This document shows positions 19,206 to 27,955 of a stretch of 55,845 nt of DNA, piece after piece. The stretch lies in NCBI GenBank assembly GCA_003252385.1, contig QKEH01000058.1, positions 1 through 55,845 of the forward strand, written 5' to 3'. Source of the stretch: Bacteroidota bacterium (GTDB lineage: Bacteria; Bacteroidota; Bacteroidia; Bacteroidales; UBA10428). The notes beneath the pieces are model-generated. The model worked only from the letters and a program-made list of their open reading frames with translations, did no database searches and was not told the DNA's origin. Made by a program: the position numbers and the translations under genes. The number at the start of each line of letters is the position of its first letter. The first letter of the stretch is position 1.

Positions 19206-19252
19206 TACGGTACTTTCTGAGTTTACAAAAAAGTACTAATACTTTCAGAAAA

Positions 19253-20080
19253 ATGTCGCAGCTTCTGAAGCGGGTAGGCCTTCTGGGTCTGCTAATGAGT
19301 GCGTATTCTGCCGTTTGGGCCGCTGCGCCGGAAAATGACTCGGTGCTTGCAGGTATCGAACAAAAGCTGGTAACTCAATACGAAACCGCCTTTCAGCAGC
19401 CCGTTCAGAACCGGGCTCGTTATGCACAAAGTTTCTATGATTCCATCCGACAGGCATTGCTTCTTCCCGAATCGTTCCAGTATTCCTTTGATCACCTTAA
19501 AGGCATTGGTAAAATATACAGCCCTAACGGGCAAATCCGGATCTATTCCTGGAACATCCCCTTGGGCTTTGAAGACAACAATTACTATGGTATTGTTCAA
19601 TTCTACTCCAAACGCGACAAAGCCTATAAGCTGGTGTTTCTGGACGATTTAATCAATGAAGGGGAAGAGAAGTTTAAGCGCAAATGGGAGGAAGCCCTTT
19701 ACTATTCCATCATTGAAACCAAACATGCGGGTCAGGTTTACTACACGCTATTGGGCTTCGATATGGCTACCCCTCTGTCCAACAAAAAGGTGGTGGATAT
19801 TATCGCCATTGATGAGTTTGATGAACTGTATTTCTGCAAAAACCTCATCCAGTATGATGGTAAACGCTGCAATCGCTTGCAATTTGAATACAGCGAGCAG
19901 GCCGTTATGAGCCTTCGGTACGATGGCGACAGGAAACTCATTGTTTTTGACCACCTCTCGCCCACAAAACCCTCTCTCGAAGGAAAGTACGAATTTTACG
20001 GCCCCGATCTCTCCTACGATGCCCTCCGTTGGGAAAAAGGCATTTGGAAACATTTGCCCAATATTGACATGGTAAACTGA
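19253..20080 (+). CDS. conserved exported hypothetical protein
   Basis: 275 residues with a signal peptide (MSQLLKRVGLLGLLMSAYSAVWA). The mature part is a mixed fold with many aromatic residues, such as GKIYSPNGQIRIYSWNIPLG, and an acidic C-terminal half. I recall similar unnamed proteins in Bacteroidales, but no named family. It follows the LytTR regulator by 47 bases and may share its transcript. No lipobox, so it is probably periplasmic or secreted. Function unknown. Confidence 0.7.
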   Translation: MSQLLKRVGLLGLLMSAYSAVWAAAPENDSVLAGIEQKLVTQYETAFQQPVQNRARYAQSFYDSIRQALLLPESFQYSFDHLKGIGKIYSPNGQIRIYSWNIPLGFEDNNYYGIVQFYSKRDKAYKLVFLDDLINEGEEKFKRKWEEALYYSIIETKHAGQVYYTLLGFDMATPLSNKKVVDIIAIDEFDELYFCKNLIQYDGKRCNRLQFEYSEQAVMSLRYDGDRKLIVFDHLSPTKPSLEGKYEFYGPDLSYDALRWEKGIWKHLPNIDMVN

Positions 20081-20096
20081 AATTTTTTCAGCTTTT
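20077..20096 (+). terminator. weak terminator overlapping the stop codon
   Basis: CTGAAA (20077-20082) and TTTCAG (20086-20091) can pair around a 3-base loop, followed by CTTTTTCT. The stop codon lies in the left arm. The stem is short, so this is tentative. Confidence 0.35.
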
Positions 20097-20214
20097 TCTC
20101 CTTCTTTCGACCTTCCCGGTGACGTTATGACAGCCATCCGCTATTGGCACAGCCTTTGAAAATAGCCACACCGAAAATACAACTGCCAACGTAAAACTAT
20201 TAAATAATTACACT

Positions 20215-22263
20215 ATGCAAACCGGAAAAATAGGAGTAACTACCGAGAACATTTTCCCCATTATTAAAAAGTTTCTCTATTCTGATCACGAAATCTTTCT
20301 GCGCGAATTGGTTTCCAATGCCGTAGATGCCACGCAGAAACTAAAAACCCTGGCCAATACCGGCGATTTTAAAGGTGAACTGGGCGATATTAAGGTGAAA
20401 GTTAGTGTTGACTCCGAGAAAAAAACGTTAACCATTTCCGATCGCGGAATTGGAATGACCCAGGATGAGATTGAGAAGTACATCAACCAGATTGCTTTAT
20501 CCAGTGCTGAAGATTTTCTGGAAAAATATAAGGATCAGAGTAATGCCATTATCGGACATTTTGGACTGGGGTTCTACAGCTCGTTTATGGTTTCCGAAAA
20601 GGTGGAAATACATACTCGGTCCTACCAGGATGGATCGAAGGCCGTAAAATGGACCTGCGACGGCACTCCGGAATACCAACTGGAAGAATCCCAAAAGGAA
20701 GACCGCGGTACCGATATCATCCTGCATATTGATGAGGAATCTAAAGAATTCCTGGAAGAGCACCGCATCAACCAATTGTTGACCAAATACTGCCGGTTCT
20801 TACCGGTTGAAATTGCCTTTGGAAAGGTTACCGAATGGAAAGACGGAAAACAAGTGGATACCGGCGAAGATAAAATCGTCAACGATACCCATCCGCTGTG
20901 GACCCAAAAACCTGCCGAACTCAAAGAGGAGGACTACGAAAACTTTTACCGCAGCCTCTACCCCATGGCCGACGACCCGCTGTTCAACATCCACCTGAAT
21001 GTTGATTATCCGTTCAACCTGACTGGAATTCTGTACTTTCCTAAAATCAGCAAGAACATTGAAATACAGAAGAATAAAATCCAACTCTACTGCAACCAGG
21101 TATTTGTAACCGACAGTGTGGAGGGTATTGTTCCTGAATTCCTCACCATGCTGCACGGAGTGATCGACTCACCCGATATTCCGCTGAACGTTTCGCGCAG
21201 CTACCTGCAAAGCGACTCCAACGTAAAAAAAATCTCAAACCACATCACCAAAAAGGTAGCCGACCGTCTGTCGGATATTTTCAAAAACGAGCGCGAGAAA
21301 TTTGAGGAAAAGTGGGACGACCTGAAAATTTTTATTGAGTACGGCATGCTCACCGACGAGAAATTCTATGAGAAAGCCGAAAAATTTGCGCTTCTGAAAA
21401 ATGTCGATGGCAAATACTTCACCTTCGAAGAATACCAAAAGCTGACCAAGGAAAACCAAACCGACAAGAACAACAGCCTGGTATACCTTTACACCACCGA
21501 CCTGGAAAAACAGCACAGCTTTATTGAAGCCGCCCAGGCCAAGGGTTACGATGTACTGGCAATGGATGGCCAGTTCGACATGCACTTTGTAAACCAACTG
21601 GAACAGAAATTTAAAGACACCCGCTTTACCCGTGTGGATTCTGACATTGTGGATAAGCTTATCGAAAAAGGAGAAACCAAAGAATCGAAACTAACGGCTG
21701 CACAGCAAAACCACCTGACCCCGGTGTTCCGTAGCCAACTGCCTGATAAAGCAAACTATATTGTCACTTTCGAAGCACTCAGCGAAGACGAACAACCCAT
21801 ACTTATTACGCAGACAGAATTCTTACGCCGCATGAAAGACATGCAAGCTATGGGCGGTGGGGGAATGAATTTCTATGGGGGCCTGCCCGACAGCTACAAC
21901 CTGGTGGTAAACACCAACCACCCGCATGTACTGCGTATTAATGAGGAGCTGGAAAAAGAGATTGGCGAGGAAATCCGCAAGATTGAGGACAAAATTGCTC
22001 CTCTGGCCAATAACAAAACCGACCTGGAGAAAGCCAATAAGGACAAGAAGGACGAAGAAGTTAAACAGGAGGATAAGGATCGTATTGAGGAACTGAGTAA
22101 GAAAATCAGCGATTTGGAAAAGAAGAAGGAAGAAACACTGAGCAACTTCGGAACTAAAACCAAACTCACCAAACAACTGATTGACCTGGCGCTGCTGGCC
22201 AACGGCATGCTGAAAGGCGAGGCGCTTACCCGTTTCGTAAAACGAAGCATTGAGTTGATTTAA
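20215..22263 (+). CDS. htpG: molecular chaperone HtpG (Hsp90)
   Basis: 682 residues. The N-terminal GHKL ATPase domain has YSDHEIFLRELVSNAVDA, DRGIGMTQDE and GHFGLGFYSSFMV. The middle domain has FPKISKNIEIQKNKIQLYCNQVFV and DIPLNVSRSYLQ. The C-terminal part is longer than in E. coli HtpG (624): a Lys/Glu-rich coiled-coil insert at about 580-645 (EKANKDKKDEEVKQEDKD) lies in the dimerisation domain, a feature I associate with Bacteroidota. It has 134 bases of upstream spacer in which no heat-shock operator such as CIRCE was found. Confidence 0.97.
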   Translation: MQTGKIGVTTENIFPIIKKFLYSDHEIFLRELVSNAVDATQKLKTLANTGDFKGELGDIKVKVSVDSEKKTLTISDRGIGMTQDEIEKYINQIALSSAEDFLEKYKDQSNAIIGHFGLGFYSSFMVSEKVEIHTRSYQDGSKAVKWTCDGTPEYQLEESQKEDRGTDIILHIDEESKEFLEEHRINQLLTKYCRFLPVEIAFGKVTEWKDGKQVDTGEDKIVNDTHPLWTQKPAELKEEDYENFYRSLYPMADDPLFNIHLNVDYPFNLTGILYFPKISKNIEIQKNKIQLYCNQVFVTDSVEGIVPEFLTMLHGVIDSPDIPLNVSRSYLQSDSNVKKISNHITKKVADRLSDIFKNEREKFEEKWDDLKIFIEYGMLTDEKFYEKAEKFALLKNVDGKYFTFEEYQKLTKENQTDKNNSLVYLYTTDLEKQHSFIEAAQAKGYDVLAMDGQFDMHFVNQLEQKFKDTRFTRVDSDIVDKLIEKGETKESKLTAAQQNHLTPVFRSQLPDKANYIVTFEALSEDEQPILITQTEFLRRMKDMQAMGGGGMNFYGGLPDSYNLVVNTNHPHVLRINEELEKEIGEEIRKIEDKIAPLANNKTDLEKANKDKKDEEVKQEDKDRIEELSKKISDLEKKKEETLSNFGTKTKLTKQLIDLALLANGMLKGEALTRFVKRSIELI

Positions 22264-22291
22264 CATAGGCTGTGTAACGACATATAAAGGG

Positions 22292-22321
22292 GCCGCAGGG
22301 AAAAAACCTGCGGCTCTTTTT
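22292..22321 (+). terminator. intrinsic terminator of htpG
   Basis: Perfect 8-bp stem GCCGCAGG / CCTGCGGC with loop GAAAAAA, followed by TCTTTTTG. It lies about 30 bases after the htpG stop. Confidence 0.9.
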
Positions 22322-22413
22322 GTATACTCCTGCATCTGGCTCTCCTCACGGATTTAATCGAAATTTGCCCCCACACCATCCCGGATGGCTGATGGCCGCT
22401 ATTTATAAACAAC

Positions 22414-22444
22414 TTTCGGAGGGAGTGTTTTTTTTCTAACTTTG
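22414..22444 (+). promoter_or_regulatory. candidate promoter of the purB operon
   Basis: TAACTTTG at 22437-22444 matches TAnnTTTG exactly, and TTTC at 22414-22417 stands 19 bases upstream in the -33 position. Transcription would start roughly 10-15 bases before the ATG at 22463. This also argues against the TTG at 22442 as the start, since it lies inside the -7 element. Confidence 0.6.
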
Positions 22445-22462
22445 GAAGCTAATTTAGAACGC

Positions 22463-23806
22463 ATGGATTTAAACGCATTAACCGCTATTTCACCTGTCGA
22501 TGGACGCTATCGTTCCAAAGTAAAAGAATTTGCCCCCTATTTTTCCGAATTTGGCCTTATCCACTATCGGGTTCGTGTGGAGATCGAATATTTCATTGCG
22601 CTGTGCCGCTACAAAATCCCTCAGCTGGATGGCGTAAGTAAGGAACACTATGCTGCCCTGCGCGATATTTACCAGCAGTTTAGCGAATCCGATGCCCTCG
22701 AGATTAAGGAAATTGAAAAAACGACCAATCACGACGTGAAGGCCGTGGAATATTTCATCAAACGACGTTTCGATACCCTGGGGCTGGAAGCCTATAAAGA
22801 ATACATCCACTTTGGCCTTACCTCTCAGGACATTAACAATACCGCCGTTCCGCTATCTTATAAGGAAGCGCTGAAAATGGTGTACTATCCCTCGCTGCAA
22901 CAGGTAATCGATACGCTGATTAACCTGAGCATGGAATGGGACGAGGTACCCATGCTGGCTCGTACCCACGGACAACCTGCCTCCCCTACCCGTTTGGGCA
23001 AAGAAATACGTGTATTTGTGGAACGTATCCAGGTGCAACTGGCCCAATTCCGACTGATTCCCGTTTCCGCCAAATTTGGCGGGGCAACCGGAAATTTCAA
23101 TGCCCATCATGTAGCCTATCCGGCTATCGACTGGATTGAATTTGGCAACACCTTTGTCAATCAGATCCTGGGACTGGAACGCGAACAGACCACCACCCAA
23201 ATTGAACACTACGACAACCTGGCGGCCTCCTTCCAGGCAATGGGACGCATCAACACCATACTGATTGACCTTTGCCGCGACCTGTGGACCTACATTTCCA
23301 TGGATTATTTCAAACAAAAAATAAAGGAAGGGGAAATTGGTTCCTCGGCCATGCCCCACAAGGTAAACCCCATCGATTTTGAGAATGCCGAAGGCAACCT
23401 GGGTATTGCCAATGCCCTGTATAGCCACCTGGCATCCAAATTACCCGTATCCCGCCTGCAACGCGATCTGACCGACTCTACTGTACTGCGCAATATTGGG
23501 GTGCCCCTGGCACATACCCAAATTGCCCTGAGTTCCATCCAAAAAGGGTTAAATAAACTGCTGCTCCAACCGGACAAGATACAAGCCGACCTGGAAGATA
23601 ACTGGAGCGTGGTAGCCGAGGCTATTCAAACCGTATTGCGCCGCGAAGGGTACCCAAAACCCTACGAAGCCCTGTTGAACCTTACCCGGAAAAACGAAAA
23701 AATTACCCGGCAGCGGATTGCCGATTTCATTGACAGCCTGGACGTGAACGACAGTATCAAAACCGAACTAAAAGCTATAACACCCGCTAATTACACCGGT
23801 ATCTGA
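22463..23806 (+). CDS. purB: adenylosuccinate lyase
   Basis: 447 residues of the E. coli-like PurB type (456). It cleaves SAICAR and adenylosuccinate in purine synthesis. The opening MDLNALTAISPVDGRYRSK is typical of this branch. The fumarase/aspartase-superfamily signature is GSSAMPHKVNP, carrying the catalytic serine loop, and ARTHGQPASPTRLGKE carries the catalytic histidine region. The ATG at 22463 fits the family start. Its stop codon overlaps the ATG of the ABC exporter by one base (TGATG), so translation of the two is likely coupled. Confidence 0.96.
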   Translation: MDLNALTAISPVDGRYRSKVKEFAPYFSEFGLIHYRVRVEIEYFIALCRYKIPQLDGVSKEHYAALRDIYQQFSESDALEIKEIEKTTNHDVKAVEYFIKRRFDTLGLEAYKEYIHFGLTSQDINNTAVPLSYKEALKMVYYPSLQQVIDTLINLSMEWDEVPMLARTHGQPASPTRLGKEIRVFVERIQVQLAQFRLIPVSAKFGGATGNFNAHHVAYPAIDWIEFGNTFVNQILGLEREQTTTQIEHYDNLAASFQAMGRINTILIDLCRDLWTYISMDYFKQKIKEGEIGSSAMPHKVNPIDFENAEGNLGIANALYSHLASKLPVSRLQRDLTDSTVLRNIGVPLAHTQIALSSIQKGLNKLLLQPDKIQADLEDNWSVVAEAIQTVLRREGYPKPYEALLNLTRKNEKITRQRIADFIDSLDVNDSIKTELKAITPANYTGI

Positions 23807-25653
23807 TGAGAGAAGCTATAAAGATTTTCAGGCGTTTTTTGCCCCCCTATAAAGGACTCATTGCGTTGAACATTCTGGTGAACCTGCTGGGTGCCCTGTT
23901 CAACCTGTTTTCCATTGTTACCCTGATTCCGGTATTGGAGATCCTGTTCTCTCCAGAAATCAAACAAGATCACTTTATGCAACACATCAGCTTTTCGGAG
24001 ATGTCGTTTAGCGAAATCCGTCAGGCACTGATCAACAACCTGTATGCCTCTATTCAGTCGTGGGCAGTGGAGGTTGGCCCTTTTCAGGTATTGGTGGCAG
24101 TTGGCCTGCTGTACATCGTGTTGGTACTGCTAAAAACCGGATTCAACTACCTGGGCAGCCTCACCATGGTATACATTCGCAACTACGTGGTGCGCGACAT
24201 CCGCAATATGTTGTATGGAAAAATTGTGGCTCTTCCCATCGGTTTCTTCACCAAGGAACGAAAAGGCGACATTCTTCAGCGTTTTACCGGCGATGTTTTT
24301 GAAATTGAAAACTCCATCATGACCTCGCTGGACATGTTCTTCAAAAACCCCATCATCATACTGATCACCGTGTTTGCTATGTTCCTGTGGAGCTGGGAAT
24401 TAACACTTTTCGTTTTTGTGCTTTTCCCGGTGGCAGGCAGTCTGATTGGTATTTTGGGAAAAAAACTGAAAGGCGCTTCGTTGCAGGCTCAGAACAAAAT
24501 GGGCGAAATACTGTCCACTCTTGAAGAAACCCTGAGCGGCCTGCGCATTATCAAAGGTTTCAATGCCGAGCCCTATATGCAAAAGCACCAGCACGAGGAA
24601 AACCAGCAATACCGCCGGATTATGAATAAGGTGATGAGCCGGCAACACCTTGCCAGCCCCATGAGTGAATTTATGGGAACCATGGTGGTGATAGCCGTAC
24701 TCATTTTCGGGGGCTACCTGATTTTGAATAACACTTCGGCCAGCCTGAAACCTTCGATGTTTATCGGGTATATTGGCCTGTTTTATTCGATTATCCAACC
24801 CACCAAAGGTTTTGCTACCGCCTTCTCCAATATTCAGAAAGGTATGGCATCCATGCAGCGCATCGACCGGATTATTTACACTAAAAACCCGATTACCAAC
24901 TGTGCTTCCCCGGTGCACATCGACACACTCGAATCGAAGATTGAATATAAGGATGTGAGCTTCCGCTACGGCGAAGAATACGTGCTAAAAAATATCAACC
25001 TCACTATTGAAAAGGGCAAAACCATTGCCCTGGTGGGACAATCGGGTTCCGGAAAATCAACGCTGGTGGATCTGCTCCCCCGTTTTTACGATGTGGAAAG
25101 CGGTCAGCTGTGTGTAGATGGCCATAATGTTAAAGATCTGGAAATAAGTTCACTCCGGGGTCTGTTCGGCATTGTTAACCAGGATCCCATCCTGTTTAAC
25201 GATACCATTTTCAACAACATAGCCTTTGGATTGGACTCCATTTCGGAAGAAGCCGTAATACAGGCCGCCAAAATTGCCAATGCCCATGAATTTATCCTGG
25301 CCACCGAAAAAGGGTACCAGACCAACATTGGCGACCGGGGCAGTAAGCTTTCCGGTGGCCAAAGACAGCGAATAAGCATTGCACGGGCCATTCTAAAAAA
25401 CCCTCCCCTGCTTATCCTCGACGAAGCCACTTCGGCACTGGATACCGAATCGGAACGCCTGGTGCAGGAAGCCATCGACAATTTGATGAAACACCGCACC
25501 AGCATAGTCATTGCCCATCGCCTGTCGACCATACGCAATGTGGATGAAATTTGCGTGCTGGATAAAGGCAGAATTATTGAAAAAGGGGGCTACCAGGAAT
25601 TACTCAGCCAAAACGGGGTCTTTAAAAAGCTGCACGACAACCAATTTGAATAA
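23806..25653 (+). CDS. MsbA-like ABC exporter (fused membrane and ATPase domains)
   Basis: 615 residues. An exporter-type membrane domain with six helices (about 20-335) is followed by an ATPase domain (about 355-610). The ATPase domain has Walker A GQSGSGKST (411-419), signature LSGGQRQRIS, Walker B LLILDEATSALD and the H-loop IAHRLSTIR. Such half-transporters work as homodimers and move lipid A precursors, lipids or peptides outward. Similarity is to the lipid-flippase MsbA group; the true substrate is not proven. The gene overlaps purB by one base and a glycosyltransferase follows after 3 bases, which points to an envelope glycolipid. Confidence 0.9.
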   Translation: MREAIKIFRRFLPPYKGLIALNILVNLLGALFNLFSIVTLIPVLEILFSPEIKQDHFMQHISFSEMSFSEIRQALINNLYASIQSWAVEVGPFQVLVAVGLLYIVLVLLKTGFNYLGSLTMVYIRNYVVRDIRNMLYGKIVALPIGFFTKERKGDILQRFTGDVFEIENSIMTSLDMFFKNPIIILITVFAMFLWSWELTLFVFVLFPVAGSLIGILGKKLKGASLQAQNKMGEILSTLEETLSGLRIIKGFNAEPYMQKHQHEENQQYRRIMNKVMSRQHLASPMSEFMGTMVVIAVLIFGGYLILNNTSASLKPSMFIGYIGLFYSIIQPTKGFATAFSNIQKGMASMQRIDRIIYTKNPITNCASPVHIDTLESKIEYKDVSFRYGEEYVLKNINLTIEKGKTIALVGQSGSGKSTLVDLLPRFYDVESGQLCVDGHNVKDLEISSLRGLFGIVNQDPILFNDTIFNNIAFGLDSISEEAVIQAAKIANAHEFILATEKGYQTNIGDRGSKLSGGQRQRISIARAILKNPPLLILDEATSALDTESERLVQEAIDNLMKHRTSIVIAHRLSTIRNVDEICVLDKGRIIEKGGYQELLSQNGVFKKLHDNQFE

Positions 25654-25656
25654 TCT

Positions 25657-26643
25657 ATGAAGATACTAATGGTGCATAACAACCTGATTCCGGCCTTAAA
25701 ATACGGAGGCCGTGAGCGGGGACTCTGGTGGCTGGCCCATGAGTTGCACCTTAGGGGGCACGAAATCCGTTTTCTGGTGCCCAAAGGTTCGTACTGCCAT
25801 TTTGCCCGTGTGCTGGAATACGATATGAGCCGCCCGGTAGACGAACAAATTCCGGAGGATATCGACCTGGTGCATGTCCACTTCTACCTAAAGGAGAGCA
25901 TTACCCGTAAACCCCATGTGGTTACCATTGGCGGCAATGGCAAACTGGGCGAGGAATTTGCGCTCAATTCCATATTTCTGACAGCCAACCATGCCAAAAG
26001 GCACGGAGGTGATGCCTATGTCTATAACGGCATCGACACCAACGATTACGGCCCTGTTGATTTTAAGAAACCCCGTAAATACCTTCATTTCCTGGCCAAA
26101 GCTGCCTGGCGCATCAAAAATGTGAAAGGAGCCATACGGCTGGCGCTGCAGAGCGGGCACCGGCTCGAAGTTATTGGAGGCAATCGCCTGAATATCAAAA
26201 TGGGGTTCCGATTTACCCCCAGCCTGAATGTGCACTTTAATGGCATGCAGGGTGGCGAAAAGAAGAAGGACATACTCCGGCACTCGGGAGGCTTGGTTTT
26301 TCCGGTGCTCTGGCACGAACCTTTCGGTATAGCCATTATTGAGAGTATGTATTTTGGATGCCCGGTGTTTGCCACCCCATGGGGCTCGCTCCCCGAGATT
26401 GTACCTCCTTCTGTGGGGCATCTTTCAGCATCCTATTCGGAACTGGCTGCGCACATGAAGGACCTTTCGGCGTATAATCCCCAACACATACACGAACGGG
26501 TGTGCGATAATTTCAGTGTCAGAAACATGACCGATGGGTACTTACGCTATTACGAGCAGGTGATGAACGGGCAAACGCTTCATACCGTTGCGCCTAAGGT
26601 GGACTCGCTGGAATCCGATGGTTTTTTCACCATGACCGATTAG
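25657..26643 (+). CDS. glycosyltransferase, GT4-like
   Basis: 328 residues, GT-B fold. The N terminus KILMVHNNLIPALKYGGRER is the glycine-rich start seen in GT4 enzymes. The C-terminal domain has HEPFGIAIIESMYFGCPV, holding the E-x7-E motif for nucleotide-sugar binding, and WGSLPEIV. It is somewhat shorter than most GT4 enzymes (350-400), mainly in the inter-domain part. It follows the ABC exporter by 3 bases and is the last gene of the operon. A close reading fits relatives annotated as UDP-sugar transferases, but donor and acceptor are unknown. Confidence 0.85.
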   Translation: MKILMVHNNLIPALKYGGRERGLWWLAHELHLRGHEIRFLVPKGSYCHFARVLEYDMSRPVDEQIPEDIDLVHVHFYLKESITRKPHVVTIGGNGKLGEEFALNSIFLTANHAKRHGGDAYVYNGIDTNDYGPVDFKKPRKYLHFLAKAAWRIKNVKGAIRLALQSGHRLEVIGGNRLNIKMGFRFTPSLNVHFNGMQGGEKKKDILRHSGGLVFPVLWHEPFGIAIIESMYFGCPVFATPWGSLPEIVPPSVGHLSASYSELAAHMKDLSAYNPQHIHERVCDNFSVRNMTDGYLRYYEQVMNGQTLHTVAPKVDSLESDGFFTMTD

Positions 26644-27023
26644 CTTGCTTTTCTCCTTACGATTACCTTTCAAGATGCTGGCATTGCATAATAAATCATA
26701 GAACGAGGATATGGATTAAAAACTGTTCTTCCATGATGCTGAAAAACAAATTTTCTCAAAAGAAGAAAGGCAATAAATCCAAACAATGCAATTAACCCAC
26801 AACATTCATAGGTCGATAAATATTGTGGGTTAACAGCTTTTAATCTAACCTTCGTATTTTCTAATGCATAATCCGGGTTTATTGCTTATGCTAAAAATAA
26901 GGTATTTGAGGAAGGAGCCGGAAAGAAAATAAGATTGAACACTTGCCCCCATCGGATCATCGAAAAACAAACCGTTCTATCAGCTACACGACAACTGGAA
27001 GAGTTGTTTCGCCAGGAAATGGG
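26644..27023. other. intergenic region between convergent transcription units
   Basis: 380 bases, AT-rich. The only structure is an 11-bp perfect inverted repeat, TTAACCCACAA (26792-26802) and TTGTGGGTTAA (26823-26833), with a 20-base loop. It has no T-tract on either side. It could be an end-of-transcript hairpin for the purB operon or for the minus-strand SGNH gene. Short frames in 26935-27160 have no coding character. Confidence 0.45.
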
Positions 27024-27944
27024 TTACTGTGCGCCGAAGCGTTGTGCATACCTTATTTCGCCCGTTAGTATTTCATGCAGAAGGGAATCACCTACGGTAA
27101 AATTAAAATGCATAGGATCCACAAAGTTGTTTCTTTCCTTGGTTAAGGCCGATGGATAGTCGAAATTATAAAGAATCCCCAACTTTTTCATATCCTCCAC
27201 AAACCTCAGATTCATCTGGGATAAACCAAAATCGTCCGTACGCTTCTCAAAATCGCAATGGTTGGGCGGAATCCACACGATTAAAACGATTCCATGCTCG
27301 CGACAATAAGTTCCAATTCGCATTAAATCGGAATAGTAGCCCTCCGGATAGGCAAAGCGTTCGTAAAACTTCGCAGCCGTCTCCTTGAGTTGAAACGTCC
27401 AGAAATCCTCTTTGGACATGGAGGGTACAAAAGGATGAAATTCTTCGCTGGTAAAATAGCATTTTACAATTTGTATAGCAGATCGGAAGGTATATCGACT
27501 AAAAGCATAGGAAAAGAAATTCTTCTTCCGCTCCAGGGTTTCTTCCACCCAAAAACGTTTATTATAGGTATTATACAAATTCAAATTGATGCCCATTAGC
27601 ACCGTGTCCAGTTGGGTTTTTTCGGTGGCCCACCAGAAAGTCTGAATCATCTCCTTGAGGCTTCCTCCTGCATAAGACAAATTATACCAGGTGTTGTGAT
27701 TCATCGAATGATACAGAGCATCCGACCGGGAATCACCCAAAATAATATTCGGAATGGGATTATGTTCATAATCGATGATAGAAAACAAATGGGGCTCAAT
27801 GGATTTGGATATCTGCTCACGATCCACCCGGTTGTTTAGATTTATCCAGTTTAAATAATTGTAGGGGTCAATGACTGCAATGAATACTAAATACACTATG
27901 AAAGGAATGGAAAATCTAAAACTTTTATAAAGAAAAGGCTTCAT
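27024..27944 (-). CDS. SGNH-hydrolase-like partner of the MBOAT acyltransferase
   Basis: 306 residues with one N-terminal membrane helix (about 9-27) and a periplasmic SGNH-type domain. IILGDSRSDA has the block I Ser72 in GDS, and FVDPMHFN near the end has Asp276 and His279 as block V. Proteins of this layout (AlgJ/AlgX/DltD-like) take the acyl group passed across the membrane by an MBOAT protein and put it on a polysaccharide. The gene starts 11 bases after the MBOAT stop and must be cotranscribed with it. The exact polymer is unknown. Confidence 0.82.
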   Translation of the reverse strand: MKPFLYKSFRFSIPFIVYLVFIAVIDPYNYLNWINLNNRVDREQISKSIEPHLFSIIDYEHNPIPNIILGDSRSDALYHSMNHNTWYNLSYAGGSLKEMIQTFWWATEKTQLDTVLMGINLNLYNTYNKRFWVEETLERKKNFFSYAFSRYTFRSAIQIVKCYFTSEEFHPFVPSMSKEDFWTFQLKETAAKFYERFAYPEGYYSDLMRIGTYCREHGIVLIVWIPPNHCDFEKRTDDFGLSQMNLRFVEDMKKLGILYNFDYPSALTKERNNFVDPMHFNFTVGDSLLHEILTGEIRYAQRFGAQ

Positions 27945-27955
27945 AATACAGTTCT

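Noticed and set aside
20622-22335. Several antisense frames within htpG
   Set aside because: Shadow frames caused by codon bias of the real gene.
26935-27159. 74-codon plus-strand frame after the purB operon
   Set aside because: TTG start, and its second half is antisense to the SGNH gene; no coding features.
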